Position numbers and translations under genes: made by a program
NCBI GenBank assembly: GCA_947496865.1
Contig: CANMEE010000002.1
Location: forward strand, 1,137,825 to 1,201,824
Direction of reading: 5' to 3'
Length of the DNA stretch: 64,000 nucleotides
DNA from: an uncultured Sphingomonadaceae bacterium
GTDB taxonomy: Bacteria; Pseudomonadota; Alphaproteobacteria; Sphingomonadales; Sphingomonadaceae
Shown here: positions 38,344 to 46,403 of the stretch, piece after piece
Layout: every line of letters starts with the position of its first letter
How positions within the stretch are numbered: the stretch's first letter is position 1
Notes under the pieces: generated by a model
What the model was told of the DNA's origin: nothing
Databases searched by the model: none
What the model saw: the letters and a program-made list of their open reading frames with translations, nothing else

Positions 38344-39216
38344 TTATTTTTTTGGTTGATAAAGCTGATCGGGGCCCGGGAAACTGCGGTTCCGCACTTC
38401 TTCTGCATATTCTGTAACGGCTTGCTCAATATTTTCCGAAATATTGTAATAGCGCTTTACGAAACGCGCTGTGCGTTCGAACATACCCAACATATCTTCA
38501 GTGACGAGCACCTGCCCGTCACATTGCGGAGAAGCGCCTATGCCGATAACCGGGATGTCCACGCTTTTGGTTACAGAAATCGCAATGGGCTCCAAAACCC
38601 CTTCGGCGACCATTGCAAAGGCGCCCGCATCGGCCACGGCCTTCGCATCGGCCAGAATTTTTTCATGCTCTTCCTGACTGCGGCCGCGCGCAGCATAGCC
38701 GCCGAGCGCGTTTACGGCCTGCGGGGTCAGTCCGATATGACCCATTACTGGGATACCGCGTTGTGACAGGAAAGAGATGGTGGATGCCATCGATTGGCCG
38801 CCCTCCAGCTTCACCGCAGCACATCCGGTCTCAGCCATGATTCTGCTGGCTGACTCAAAGGCTTGTTCCGGGGATTTTTCATAAGAACCGAACGGCATAT
38901 CGACGATAACCAGGCTGTGATAACTGCCCCGAACAACGGCTGCTCCATGATTACACATCATATCAAGCGTGACTGGCAAGGTAGATGGTAAGCCGTAGAC
39001 AACTTGCCCCAGCGAATCTCCGACGAGCAGCATATCGCAATGCGTATCCAGCAACTGGGCCGTGCGCGCGGTATAAGCGGTCAACATGACCAGCGGTTCT
39101 TCCGTTTTGCCTTCAAACTTGCGGCGTTGGATGGCAGGAACCGTCAACCGTTTGAGCGGCTGCGGTGTCGGATTGGCACGACTTGTGGACGTGTCTAGTT
39201 TATAGGTTGTGGACAT
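38344..39216 (-). CDS. panB: 3-methyl-2-oxobutanoate hydroxymethyltransferase
   Basis: PanB transfers a hydroxymethyl group from methylenetetrahydrofolate to ketoisovalerate, the first committed step of pantothenate synthesis. The 290 residues include the family motifs M-L-T-A-Y-T, the metal site V-G-D-S-L-G and V-V-D-M-P-F-G-S-Y, and the active region V-K-L-E-G-G near the centre. coaD, from a later step of the CoA pathway, lies elsewhere in the window. An N-terminal extension of about 15 residues is seen. Confidence 0.95.
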   Translation of the reverse strand: MSTTYKLDTSTSRANPTPQPLKRLTVPAIQRRKFEGKTEEPLVMLTAYTARTAQLLDTHCDMLLVGDSLGQVVYGLPSTLPVTLDMMCNHGAAVVRGSYHSLVIVDMPFGSYEKSPEQAFESASRIMAETGCAAVKLEGGQSMASTISFLSQRGIPVMGHIGLTPQAVNALGGYAARGRSQEEHEKILADAKAVADAGAFAMVAEGVLEPIAISVTKSVDIPVIGIGASPQCDGQVLVTEDMLGMFERTARFVKRYYNISENIEQAVTEYAEEVRNRSFPGPDQLYQPKK

Positions 39217-39295
39217 AGAGATCTTAATAACGCCAGAGGGACCGTAAGGCCAGACTAAGATAAAACCTTATGGCGCGCGCAAAAGATTCAGGTCG

Positions 39296-40399
39296 TTATT
39301 TTCCGGAAAATTGATCGACAGCCATGGCCGCTTCTCTCGGATTATCGCTAAAAATTCCATCAACCCCTGTAGCGAGATAAGCCTTTATCTCGGCCTTCAT
39401 ATCACCAATGGCCGAGGCTGTGTAACCGCCCCGAAAGTCGGCAGGCAAAAAGACATTCTCGATGCGGAACGTCCAGGGGTGCACCACCAGCCCCGCCTTA
39501 TGAGCCGCCGCAACGAGGCCGGTTGGCGCGCCAAGCCGTCCTTCCGCATTGCGCGGAATCACGAGATTTTTGGACGGCCCAATGCCATCGGCATATTTGG
39601 CCATTTCCGTTAACCCGGTGGCGGTAAGCATGTCGGCATATCGCATATCGGGCAGATCAAATGGCCCACTCTCTTCGGCGACAAGCTGCACTAATCGAAT
39701 GTCAGTCTTTTTGTCGAGACTCCGCAAGTTACTGACTTCAAACGACTGGATGAACACCGGATCATCGGCCCCATCAAAGCCATATGTATTGAGCAATGCC
39801 AGCATCGGCTCCTCATGCGCCAAACCGATGGCAGCAAAATAGGATGGATGCTTGGTTTCTGGATAAACACCTACCCGCTCCCCGGTCTTGGCTTCATGCG
39901 CTTTCAGCAGCTGCAATATCTCTTCAAAAGTCGGTATTTCAAACTGGCCATCATATTGGACGTTTTCAGGCCGAACGTCCGGCAGCCGCTCTTTGGCGCG
40001 CAATGTCTTTAACTCTGCCAGCGTGAAATCTTCGGTGAACCAGCCCTCATAATCCTGTCCATCAATGGACTTGGTCCTTTTGCGATCGGCAAATTCCGGT
40101 TTGTCCGCAACATTGGTCGTTCCGCTAATTTCATTTTCATGCCGAGCCACCAGCACGCCATCTTTGGTCAATACCAGATCGGGTTCAATAAAATCGGCGC
40201 CATAGTCAATGCCCCGTTGATAGGCCTCAAGGGTATGTTCAACCACATTGCCACTCGCACCACGATGCGCGATCACCAGGGGTGGCTCGCCAGATAATGT
40301 TGGTACAGATTGGATGGGCATTTCGCTATTCTCCGGTTGCACGCTGCATGCGCTGGCCATGATCAGCAGAGACAAATTCAGCAGCAGCGGCCTAAACAT
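39296..40399 (-). CDS. Glycerophosphodiester phosphodiesterase (GlpQ type), lipoprotein
   Basis: A 367-residue GDPD-family protein that should hydrolyse deacylated phospholipids to glycerol-3-phosphate and an alcohol. A lipoprotein signal (L-L-I-M-A-S-A-C) ends at Cys18, and the catalytic set follows: H-R-G-A-S-G, E-P-D-L-V-x-T-x-D and a later R-H-E. The ATG at 40399 overlaps the DUF427 stop by one base (TGATG), so the pair are coupled. No glycerol-3-phosphate transporter gene is next to it. Confidence 0.88.
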   Translation of the reverse strand: MFRPLLLNLSLLIMASACSVQPENSEMPIQSVPTLSGEPPLVIAHRGASGNVVEHTLEAYQRGIDYGADFIEPDLVLTKDGVLVARHENEISGTTNVADKPEFADRKRTKSIDGQDYEGWFTEDFTLAELKTLRAKERLPDVRPENVQYDGQFEIPTFEEILQLLKAHEAKTGERVGVYPETKHPSYFAAIGLAHEEPMLALLNTYGFDGADDPVFIQSFEVSNLRSLDKKTDIRLVQLVAEESGPFDLPDMRYADMLTATGLTEMAKYADGIGPSKNLVIPRNAEGRLGAPTGLVAAAHKAGLVVHPWTFRIENVFLPADFRGGYTASAIGDMKAEIKAYLATGVDGIFSDNPREAAMAVDQFSGK

Positions 40400-40683
40400 C
40401 AGGCTGACACTTCCACACCGTTCCAAAAGGCAATCCGGTCTTTGATCTCCGCCGCGGCTTCCTTAGGTTCCGCATAACACCAAGCGGCATCGGCATTGGT
40501 CTCACCATTCACCGTGATTGAATGATAGGATGCTGTGCCTTTCCAAGGGCAAAAGCTGGTCTTGTCGCTATCCGTCAGCATATCCGCCTTTACAGCATCC
40601 CGCGGAAAATAGTGATTGCCTTCAACCACTACCGTGTCGTCACTTTCCGCTATTATTGCGCCATTCCATTTTGCCGTAACCAT
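40399..40683 (-). CDS. DUF427 family protein
   Basis: A 94-residue single-domain protein with the DUF427 pattern: K-W-N-G-A-I-I-A-E-S, Y-F-P-R-D-A-V, K-G-x-A-S-Y-H and W-C-Y-A-E-P. The fold is a small beta-barrel of unknown role. I chose the ATG at 40683 because GGAG lies six bases before it and the family begins there; this start overlaps the end of the DUF457 gene by 31 bases. Confidence 0.87.
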   Translation of the reverse strand: MVTAKWNGAIIAESDDTVVVEGNHYFPRDAVKADMLTDSDKTSFCPWKGTASYHSITVNGETNADAAWCYAEPKEAAAEIKDRIAFWNGVEVSA

Positions 40684-41204
40684 CTCATTCTCCATTGTTT
40701 CAGCCCCAAGACCGTCGCCACCGACACCACCAATGGCGTCCAAATCCATATAGCTTCTGATTGTAACACTTTCATGCCCCGCGCTGAGATAAAATCCGAA
40801 ATCCCAATGGGTGATACGGCAATCGGGGTGAGCGGAGCAAAATAGCGGGTTTCAGACCACGGCCAGAATAGAGCCGCGCCCAATCCGCCATTGGTCAGCG
40901 TGTCGAGCAAACCATGAGATGCCATCGCAACGAACAGAAACAGGCCCGCAATAATATAGCGTTGCGGGCGGATCAGCGCGACAGTCAACAGCGCCGCCGC
41001 CGCCGCAAATAGAAGCGAATGTGTAGCCCCACGATGACCCCAACTATCGGCATAGTCGATACCCAGAGGAAAACCGATAATATCGGCGTCAGGGAACATT
41101 GCAAAAATTATGCCTGTAACGATTACCGGAACCGGTAACCGGCCTCGCCCCAAAATTAGCGCACCGGCAATCGGAACCGCTGCATGGGACATGATGGTCG
41201 GCAT
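40653..41204 (-). CDS. Membrane metal-dependent hydrolase-like protein (YdjM/DUF457)
   Basis: A 183-residue protein with about five membrane segments and the DUF457 motifs: M-S-H near the start, F-P-D-A-D-I-I, G-H-R-G-A-T-H-S and S-H-G-L-L-D-T-L-T-N-G-G. These histidine/aspartate motifs suggest a membrane-bound metal-dependent hydrolase, but the substrate is not known. It lies 12 bases upstream of arsC's stop in the run nth-arsC-DUF457-DUF427-GDPD. Confidence 0.85.
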   Translation of the reverse strand: MPTIMSHAAVPIAGALILGRGRLPVPVIVTGIIFAMFPDADIIGFPLGIDYADSWGHRGATHSLLFAAAAALLTVALIRPQRYIIAGLFLFVAMASHGLLDTLTNGGLGAALFWPWSETRYFAPLTPIAVSPIGISDFISARGMKVLQSEAIWIWTPLVVSVATVLGLKQWRMRWLRQNGMAQ

Positions 41205-41216
41205 GGCTACAATGCT

Positions 41217-41585
41217 CTAGCTATTGCGCGCCGTCAGTCCAGCCGCTTCATAATCCGCCGCCTTGAAACCTACGACCAATTCTTCGCCATGCTCTAATAC
41301 CGGCCGTTTGATCATGCTGGGGTTTTCCACCATCAGCATGATAGCGGTATTTTCATCGATATTTTCTTTCATCATGTCTGGCAGTTTTTTGAAGGTCGTG
41401 CCGCGCTTGTTGAGCAACGGCTCCCAGCCCACCTGCATCACCCAAAGTTCCAGCATATCCTTGGTAATGCCGGATTTTTTATAGTCGTGGAACACATAGT
41501 TGATACCGTTCCGCTCCATCCAGTTGCGCGCTTTTTTTATCGTATCGCAATTGGAAATACCGTACATTTTTGTGTCGTTAGCCAT
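41217..41585 (-). CDS. ArsC/Spx-fold reductase-like protein (YffB type)
   Basis: A 122-residue ArsC-family protein. Its active-site loop reads C-D-T-I-K-K-A, with one cysteine and no partner two or three residues away, and it ends with a V-x-G-F-K segment. This matches the YffB type of unknown substrate rather than true arsenate reductases, and there are no ars genes nearby. The ATG at 41585 has AGGGTGAAG upstream, ten bases past the nth stop. Confidence 0.85.
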   Translation of the reverse strand: MANDTKMYGISNCDTIKKARNWMERNGINYVFHDYKKSGITKDMLELWVMQVGWEPLLNKRGTTFKKLPDMMKENIDENTAIMLMVENPSMIKRPVLEHGEELVVGFKAADYEAAGLTARNS

Positions 41586-41595
41586 GTTCTTCACC

Positions 41596-42258
41596 CTATT
41601 TTTTCTGCGCAGCAAACCAGAGACAAATGTCGCTTACGGGACACCGGTCGCACTTCGGACTCCGGGATGTGCAGATTTTCTTCCCGAACTGAATAAGCCA
41701 GAAATGCCCATCTTGCAAAGCCCAATCGGGACTTCGCTCTTCTAATTGCTGCGCGGTCCGATCAGCCACCTTTGCGTCCGTCAGACCGATCCGATTACAA
41801 ACCCGGTGAACATGGGTGTCAACCGCGATTATATCAGCTCCAAAAGTAAAACTCATCACGATATCCGCGCATTTGCGGCCAATGCCCGGCAAGGACAGCA
41901 GACCTTCCCGCGTATGCGGCACTATGCCTGCATGCTCGGCAGTTAAATGCTTACAAAATTTGCGGATATTGCGGGTTTTCACATTATACAGGCCGCACGG
42001 CTTAATGGCTGCCGCGACATCACGATCATCCAGTTCCAGCATGTCTTCCGGGGCCTGGGCCAGTTCAAAAAGCGCCCTTGCCGCCTTGGCTGTATTGCGA
42101 TCGAGAGACTGCGCAGAGAGCATGCAGGATATGCACGAGCGAAACGCATCCGGTTGCCCCTTTGGTCCCTTGGCATTTTTCGTGCGGCCCGGCATCGCAT
42201 CGGCAAGGCGGCGATAAACGGTTTCAACTTGTTCGGCAGAAATCAGATTTAGAGTCAT
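41596..42258 (-). CDS. nth: Endonuclease III
   Basis: Nth is a DNA glycosylase/AP lyase that removes oxidised pyrimidines. The 220 residues carry the helix-hairpin-helix with catalytic Lys (L-P-G-I-G-R-K-C-A, preceded by L-L-S), the catalytic Asp in V-D-T-H-V-H-R and the four-cysteine iron-sulfur loop C-x6-C-x2-C-x5-C near the C-terminus. It is the first of five minus-strand genes that run to GDPD with overlaps or small gaps. Confidence 0.95.
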   Translation of the reverse strand: MTLNLISAEQVETVYRRLADAMPGRTKNAKGPKGQPDAFRSCISCMLSAQSLDRNTAKAARALFELAQAPEDMLELDDRDVAAAIKPCGLYNVKTRNIRKFCKHLTAEHAGIVPHTREGLLSLPGIGRKCADIVMSFTFGADIIAVDTHVHRVCNRIGLTDAKVADRTAQQLEERSPDWALQDGHFWLIQFGKKICTSRSPKCDRCPVSDICLWFAAQKK

Positions 42259-42334
42259 TTCACTTTTCCACGAAAATATGCCGAATCTTTAGAGACTCGT
42301 TGCCATGCAGCACAGAGATATTGGAGACTATTTT

Positions 42335-42366
42335 TCCGGCGCTATATCAATCCGGCGCTATATCAA
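42335..42366. repeat. Perfect 16-bp tandem duplication at an acetyltransferase stop
   Basis: The sequence tccggcgctatatcaa occurs twice in direct succession (42335-42350 and 42351-42366). On the minus strand the junction forms the TGA that ends the AAC(3)-I-like gene. Removing one copy would let the frame run two codons further to a TAG. Confidence 0.9.
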
Positions 42367-42814
42367 AATGCAGCACATCCTCCCGGGTGCCCAAGCCGGT
42401 ATAAAGAGCAATAGCTGGGTCATCGCCGTGATCCGCCTGAACAAAGACCGTCGACGCTCCACGTTTCACCCCGATTTCGCGCAAGCTATCAATCAACTGT
42501 GTCGCAATATGACGCCGGCGATAGCCCTCGAGCACCGCGAGATCATAGATGTAGAGTTCGGAACGCTCTTGCTCCAGCTTTTCCATCTCATAGGCAGCGA
42601 GCCCACCGACTACTCTGCCATCTACCAACGCGACCAAGGCGATGAAATGATCTCGATCCAGCAATTTTGAAAGATATCCCGCGCTTGAAGCTTTGGGATC
42701 ATAAGTTGTTTCGTCCTCAAATGCCGCAGCGAAAACGCCCAGCAATTCACGCGCAAGCGCCGTGTCTGCGGGAGACAATTGCTGGATGGCTGCAGAGGAT
42801 AAATTATCGCTCAT
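42347..42814 (-). CDS. GNAT acetyltransferase of the AAC(3)-I type
   Basis: A 155-residue GNAT protein that resembles AAC(3)-I aminoglycoside 3-N-acetyltransferases closely across its length: the F-x-x-x-F-x-D-x-x-T-Y segment, A-A-Y near residue 80, E-R-S-E-L-Y-I-Y-D-L-A-V, F-V-Q-A-D-x-G-D-D-P-A-I-A-L-Y-T and the ending H-F-D-I. In the acetyl-CoA loop the usual R-R-x-G-x-A reads R-R-R-H-I-A, with His for the conserved Gly. Resistance activity is unproven. The start is the ATG at 42814 rather than an adjoining TTG. Confidence 0.8.
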   Translation of the reverse strand: MSDNLSSAAIQQLSPADTALARELLGVFAAAFEDETTYDPKASSAGYLSKLLDRDHFIALVALVDGRVVGGLAAYEMEKLEQERSELYIYDLAVLEGYRRRHIATQLIDSLREIGVKRGASTVFVQADHGDDPAIALYTGLGTREDVLHFDIAPD

Positions 42815-42883
42815 GGCCAACTATATATCACAAATGCCAAATGCGGCAAACGCACCAATGAGGATGCATGTTGCTGAAAAACG

Positions 42884-43288
42884 TCAGTCCAACCGCCTGC
42901 CAATCGTGACCACGGGCTGAACGTCATATCCCAGCGCAGTGTAAAATCCGATCGCCTGCTTATTGTCATTGCGCACCATCAGCTGGATTTTTGGCGCATC
43001 GCGTTCACGCAACCATTTTTCAGCAGCTTCCATCATCAACCGCCCCCGTCCTTGGCGCCGACCATCGGGCAAAACGCCAAGATAATAAACCCAGCCGCGA
43101 TGACCATCATCACCGACCATGACCGTCGCCACGAGATTTCCGTCTTGTTCAAGGCACAGAATATCAGAGGTCGCGCCATCCACGGCACGTTTGAAATCAG
43201 CAGCGGCGTCATTCCAGGGGCGGGTCAGTCCGCACGCTTCCCATAGCGATAATACCACGTCGCAATCACCTATGCCGGCGCGCCGCAT
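42884..43288 (-). CDS. GNAT acetyltransferase, YpeA-like
   Basis: A 134-residue GNAT protein beginning M-R-R-A-G-I-G-D-C-D-V-V and containing L-W-x-x-C-G-L-T-R-P-W-N-D, the marker of the YpeA/RimI-like group. The acetyl-CoA loop reads G-R-R-Q-G-R-G-R-L and is intact. The substrate is unknown. I chose ATG 43288, which starts four bases after the upstream dehydrogenase stop; a longer frame would begin with TTG at 43303. Confidence 0.83.
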   Translation of the reverse strand: MRRAGIGDCDVVLSLWEACGLTRPWNDAAADFKRAVDGATSDILCLEQDGNLVATVMVGDDGHRGWVYYLGVLPDGRRQGRGRLMMEAAEKWLRERDAPKIQLMVRNDNKQAIGFYTALGYDVQPVVTIGRRLD

Positions 43289-43292
43289 CGCC

Positions 43293-44300
43293 TCAGATGT
43301 CAACGATGATCTTACCGAAATGTGCGCCTGATTCCTGATGACGGAACGCGTCGGCCAAGTCCGCCAGAGGAAAATGCTTATCTAGCACCGGCTTGATGCC
43401 ATTAGCCTCAATCGCGGCAATCATATCTTGCTGTTGCGCGCGGCTTCCCACGGTCAGGCCCTGGACGCGCAGGTTCTTGGACATCAGCAGAGCGGTTTGC
43501 ACCGGACCAGCAAAGCCGGTGAGCACGCCAATAAGGGCGACATGTCCCCCGATGCGGGTGGCCATCATCGATTGATCGAGCGTGCCGGGGCCGCCAATTT
43601 CGACCACGCAATCGACGCCAGCACCGCCCGTCAATTCGAGCACTTTGGGTCCCCAGGCTGCAACCTCTTTATAATTGATCAGATGGTCGGCTCCGAGTGC
43701 TTTCAGGCGCTCTAACTTGTCATTGGATGACGAGGTAGCGATCACTTTCGCGCCAGCCGCTTTGGCAAATTGCAACGCAAATATCGACACCCCGCCGGTG
43801 CCTTGCACCAGCACCGTGTCACCCGGCTTCACACACCCATCAACGAACAAAGCGCGCCAAGCAGTAAGGCCCGCACAGGTCAGCGTTGCCGATTCGGCCG
43901 CGCTATAGCCGCTTGGTGCGTGCGTCCAAGCCGTTGCCAGTCCAACCGCCTGTTCACAGGCATAACCGTCAATCCCGTCACCGGGTACACGCTGAAATCC
44001 ACCTTTGGGCGGCGCGCCATCAATCCAGTCGGGGAAGAAGGTTGAAACCACTGCATCACCGGTTTTATACTCGGTCACGCCCTCGCCCACGGCCGTAACC
44101 TCACCCGCGCCATCGGACATCGGAATGCGGTTCTCGGCGGTTGGGAGCATGCCCTTGACCACCGCGTAGTCATGATAGTTGAGGCTTGAAGCACGCAACC
44201 GGACCGCGATTTCGCCGGGACCAGGGGCGGTCGGGTCGGGCAGATCGACCAGTTTGAGATTGTCGAGCGATGCAGGTGCTTGGAGTTGAATGGCTTTCAT
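43293..44300 (-). CDS. Zinc-binding-dehydrogenase-family MDR oxidoreductase
   Basis: A 335-residue medium-chain dehydrogenase/reductase. It has the MDR GroES-like N-terminal domain, the D-G-A-G-E-V motif (about 63-68) and the nucleotide loop G-T-G-G-V-S-I-F-A-L-Q. The catalytic zinc ligand cysteine of classical ADH is absent, so it is probably a zinc-free quinone-reductase-like or alcohol-dehydrogenase-like member. The YpeA-like gene follows after four bases. Confidence 0.83.
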   Translation of the reverse strand: MKAIQLQAPASLDNLKLVDLPDPTAPGPGEIAVRLRASSLNYHDYAVVKGMLPTAENRIPMSDGAGEVTAVGEGVTEYKTGDAVVSTFFPDWIDGAPPKGGFQRVPGDGIDGYACEQAVGLATAWTHAPSGYSAAESATLTCAGLTAWRALFVDGCVKPGDTVLVQGTGGVSIFALQFAKAAGAKVIATSSSNDKLERLKALGADHLINYKEVAAWGPKVLELTGGAGVDCVVEIGGPGTLDQSMMATRIGGHVALIGVLTGFAGPVQTALLMSKNLRVQGLTVGSRAQQQDMIAAIEANGIKPVLDKHFPLADLADAFRHQESGAHFGKIIVDI

Positions 44301-44365
44301 TTATCGGGTTCCCGTTTTCAATTTATATTCCTATTGATCATCCGGGCCTAGGTCCAGAAATCCCA

Positions 44366-44785
44366 TCACGGCTTCAAATAGCCTTCAGGTAGTTGGCGAA
44401 TTTCATCATCCGGATTGTACCAAGGCGCAGCGTCAGATCGCCAAATATGTGCATCCGGTCTGTCGGTTACTTTTGTGTCCAAACACCCCATTCTTAACAG
44501 AACAAGGCCGACATCCGGTCGTTCGGCAATAAGCTGCGATCCACAAGCTGAGCAGAAATATCGGTTTTTCCCTGACGATGATTCAAAGGAGTTCAGCAAC
44601 TCTGACCCCTCAACCCATTTGAAGGATTTTTGTGATATGGGCATGACACTAGAAAAGGCAGCGCTGTGGGCTTTTCGACAAGTTTGACAGTGACAGTGAA
44701 TGATCGGCCCTGCATCGCAATCGGCTTCATATCTTACTGATCCACAAAGACAGCTTCCCTCTAAAATGCTCTCACTCCCACTCAA
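44366..44785 (-). CDS. GFA (CENP-V/GFA) domain protein
   Basis: A 139-residue zinc-binding protein of the glutathione-dependent formaldehyde-activating enzyme fold. The cysteines of both zinc sites are visible: C-L-C-G at 12-15, C-H-C-Q-T-C (about 31-36) and Y-F-C-S-A-C-G (about 76-82). Only some members act on formaldehyde. No ATG fits; translation appears to start at a TTG at 44785, overlapping the end of guaA by 14 bases, which suggests coupling. Confidence 0.82.
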   Translation of the reverse strand: MSGSESILEGSCLCGSVRYEADCDAGPIIHCHCQTCRKAHSAAFSSVMPISQKSFKWVEGSELLNSFESSSGKNRYFCSACGSQLIAERPDVGLVLLRMGCLDTKVTDRPDAHIWRSDAAPWYNPDDEIRQLPEGYLKP

Positions 44786-46331
44786 TAGTCCCCGGCGGTT
44801 TGCTGGTATAATCGTAAACCACCCGATTAATCCCCTTCACCTCATTCACAATCCGCGTCGAGACCCGTGTCAGGAAGCTTGCGTCAAAAGGGTAGACATC
44901 GGCGGTCATACCGTCGGTGCTGGTCACGGCGCGCAGACCGCAGACATTGTCATAGGTGCGATGGTCGCCCATTACGCCGACGGTTTTGACGGGGAGCAGC
45001 ACAGCAAAGGCTTGCCAGATCGCGTCATATAATCCAGCATTTCTGATTTCTTCCAGATAGATAGCATCGGCTTTGCGCAAAATATCACAGCGTTCTTTGG
45101 TCACTTCACCGGGAATACGGATGGCGAGGCCCGGTCCGGGGAACGGATGGCGCCCCACGAAAATCTCAGGCAGGCCCAGTTCCCGGCCCAAGGCACGGAC
45201 TTCGTCCTTGAACAGTTCGCGCAAGGGTTCGACCAGTTGCATATTCATGCGTTCTGGCAAACCGCCGACATTATGGTGCGATTTGATGGTAACGCTGGGA
45301 CCACCGGTAAAGGACACGCTTTCGATCACATCGGGATAGAGTGTGCCTTGCGCGAGAAAATCCGCACCGCCGACTTTTTTCGCTTCAATCTCAAAGACAT
45401 CGATGAAGGTCTTGCCAATGAATTTGCGTTTCTTTTCAGGGTCCGTCTCGCCTTTCAAGCCATTGAGGAACAATGTCTCGACATCGAGATGCACCAGCGG
45501 GATATTATAATGGCCCTTGAACAGGCTCACCACCTGGTCCGCCTCACCCATGCGCATCAAACCGTGATCGACAAACACGCAGGTCAGCTGCTCACCAATC
45601 GCTTCGTGGATCAATACCGCCGCGACTGCGCTATCGACGCCGCCAGACAGGCCACAAATCACTTTGCCGTCGCCCACCTGCTCGCGAATTTCCTTGATCT
45701 TGGCCGCTTTGAATTCCGCCATCGACCAGTCGCCGGCGCAGCCGCAGACATGGCGGACAAAATTGGCGATCAGTTTGCCACCATCGGGCGTATGCACGAC
45801 TTCGGGATGGAACTGCATGCCGTAAAAGCGCTTCTCATCATCCGCGATAATCGCAAAGGGCGCGCCTTCAGTGGTTGCAACAATCCGAAAACCCGGCGCA
45901 AATTCGGTGACTTTGTCCCCGTGACTCATCCACACTTGATGCTTTTCGCCGACTTTCCAGAGGCCATCGAACAACACGCAGCTTTCGGCAATTTCGATAA
46001 AGGCACGGCCAAATTCGCCGCCTTCGCCGCCTTCGACCTGACCGCCAAGCTGCGTCGTCATGACTTGCTGGCCATAGCAGATGCCGAGCACTGGAATATT
46101 AGCATCAAGAAACGCCTGCGGGATACGCGGGCTGCCATCATCCGTAACGCTGGATGGACCGCCCGACAGGATAATCCCTTTGGGCTTCAATCGCTCAAAG
46201 GCCGCTTCGGCGCTGTTAAACGGGGCTATTTCTGAATAGACCCCCGCTTCCCGGACCCGGCGGGCGATAAGCTGCGTGACCTGAGAGCCGAAATCGACGA
46301 TCAGGATGGTTTCTTCATGAGCTATAGACAT
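44772..46331 (-). CDS. guaA: GMP synthase (glutamine-hydrolysing)
   Basis: GuaA converts XMP to GMP with glutamine and ATP. The glutaminase domain has Cys85 in G-I-C-Y-G-Q-Q and the His-Glu pair in M-Q-F-H-P-E-V near 175; the synthetase P-loop reads G-L-S-G-G-V-D-S near 229 and the dimerisation domain closes the 519 residues with I-E-W-E. Base composition is richer in GC than most neighbours, as with the first part of purL, perhaps because of high expression. Confidence 0.96.
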   Translation of the reverse strand: MSIAHEETILIVDFGSQVTQLIARRVREAGVYSEIAPFNSAEAAFERLKPKGIILSGGPSSVTDDGSPRIPQAFLDANIPVLGICYGQQVMTTQLGGQVEGGEGGEFGRAFIEIAESCVLFDGLWKVGEKHQVWMSHGDKVTEFAPGFRIVATTEGAPFAIIADDEKRFYGMQFHPEVVHTPDGGKLIANFVRHVCGCAGDWSMAEFKAAKIKEIREQVGDGKVICGLSGGVDSAVAAVLIHEAIGEQLTCVFVDHGLMRMGEADQVVSLFKGHYNIPLVHLDVETLFLNGLKGETDPEKKRKFIGKTFIDVFEIEAKKVGGADFLAQGTLYPDVIESVSFTGGPSVTIKSHHNVGGLPERMNMQLVEPLRELFKDEVRALGRELGLPEIFVGRHPFPGPGLAIRIPGEVTKERCDILRKADAIYLEEIRNAGLYDAIWQAFAVLLPVKTVGVMGDHRTYDNVCGLRAVTSTDGMTADVYPFDASFLTRVSTRIVNEVKGINRVVYDYTSKPPGTIEWE

Positions 46332-46403
46332 GCAGAGCGCTTAATCTGATGAAGCGAGAGAGTCTATAGATTGTAGAGCGGATTTTGAAGTTTGTGCGGA
46401 AAC

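Noticed and set aside
19952..41204. Two DUF457-like membrane proteins (19952-20611 and 40653-41204) as a linked pair
   Set aside because: They share a pattern of histidine and aspartate residues but lie 20 kb apart with unrelated neighbours, so they are best viewed as separate paralogues.
45147..46235. Long open frame on the plus strand across guaA
   Set aside because: It runs antisense through a well-conserved gene, has no recognisable motifs and reflects the high GC at third codon positions of guaA.
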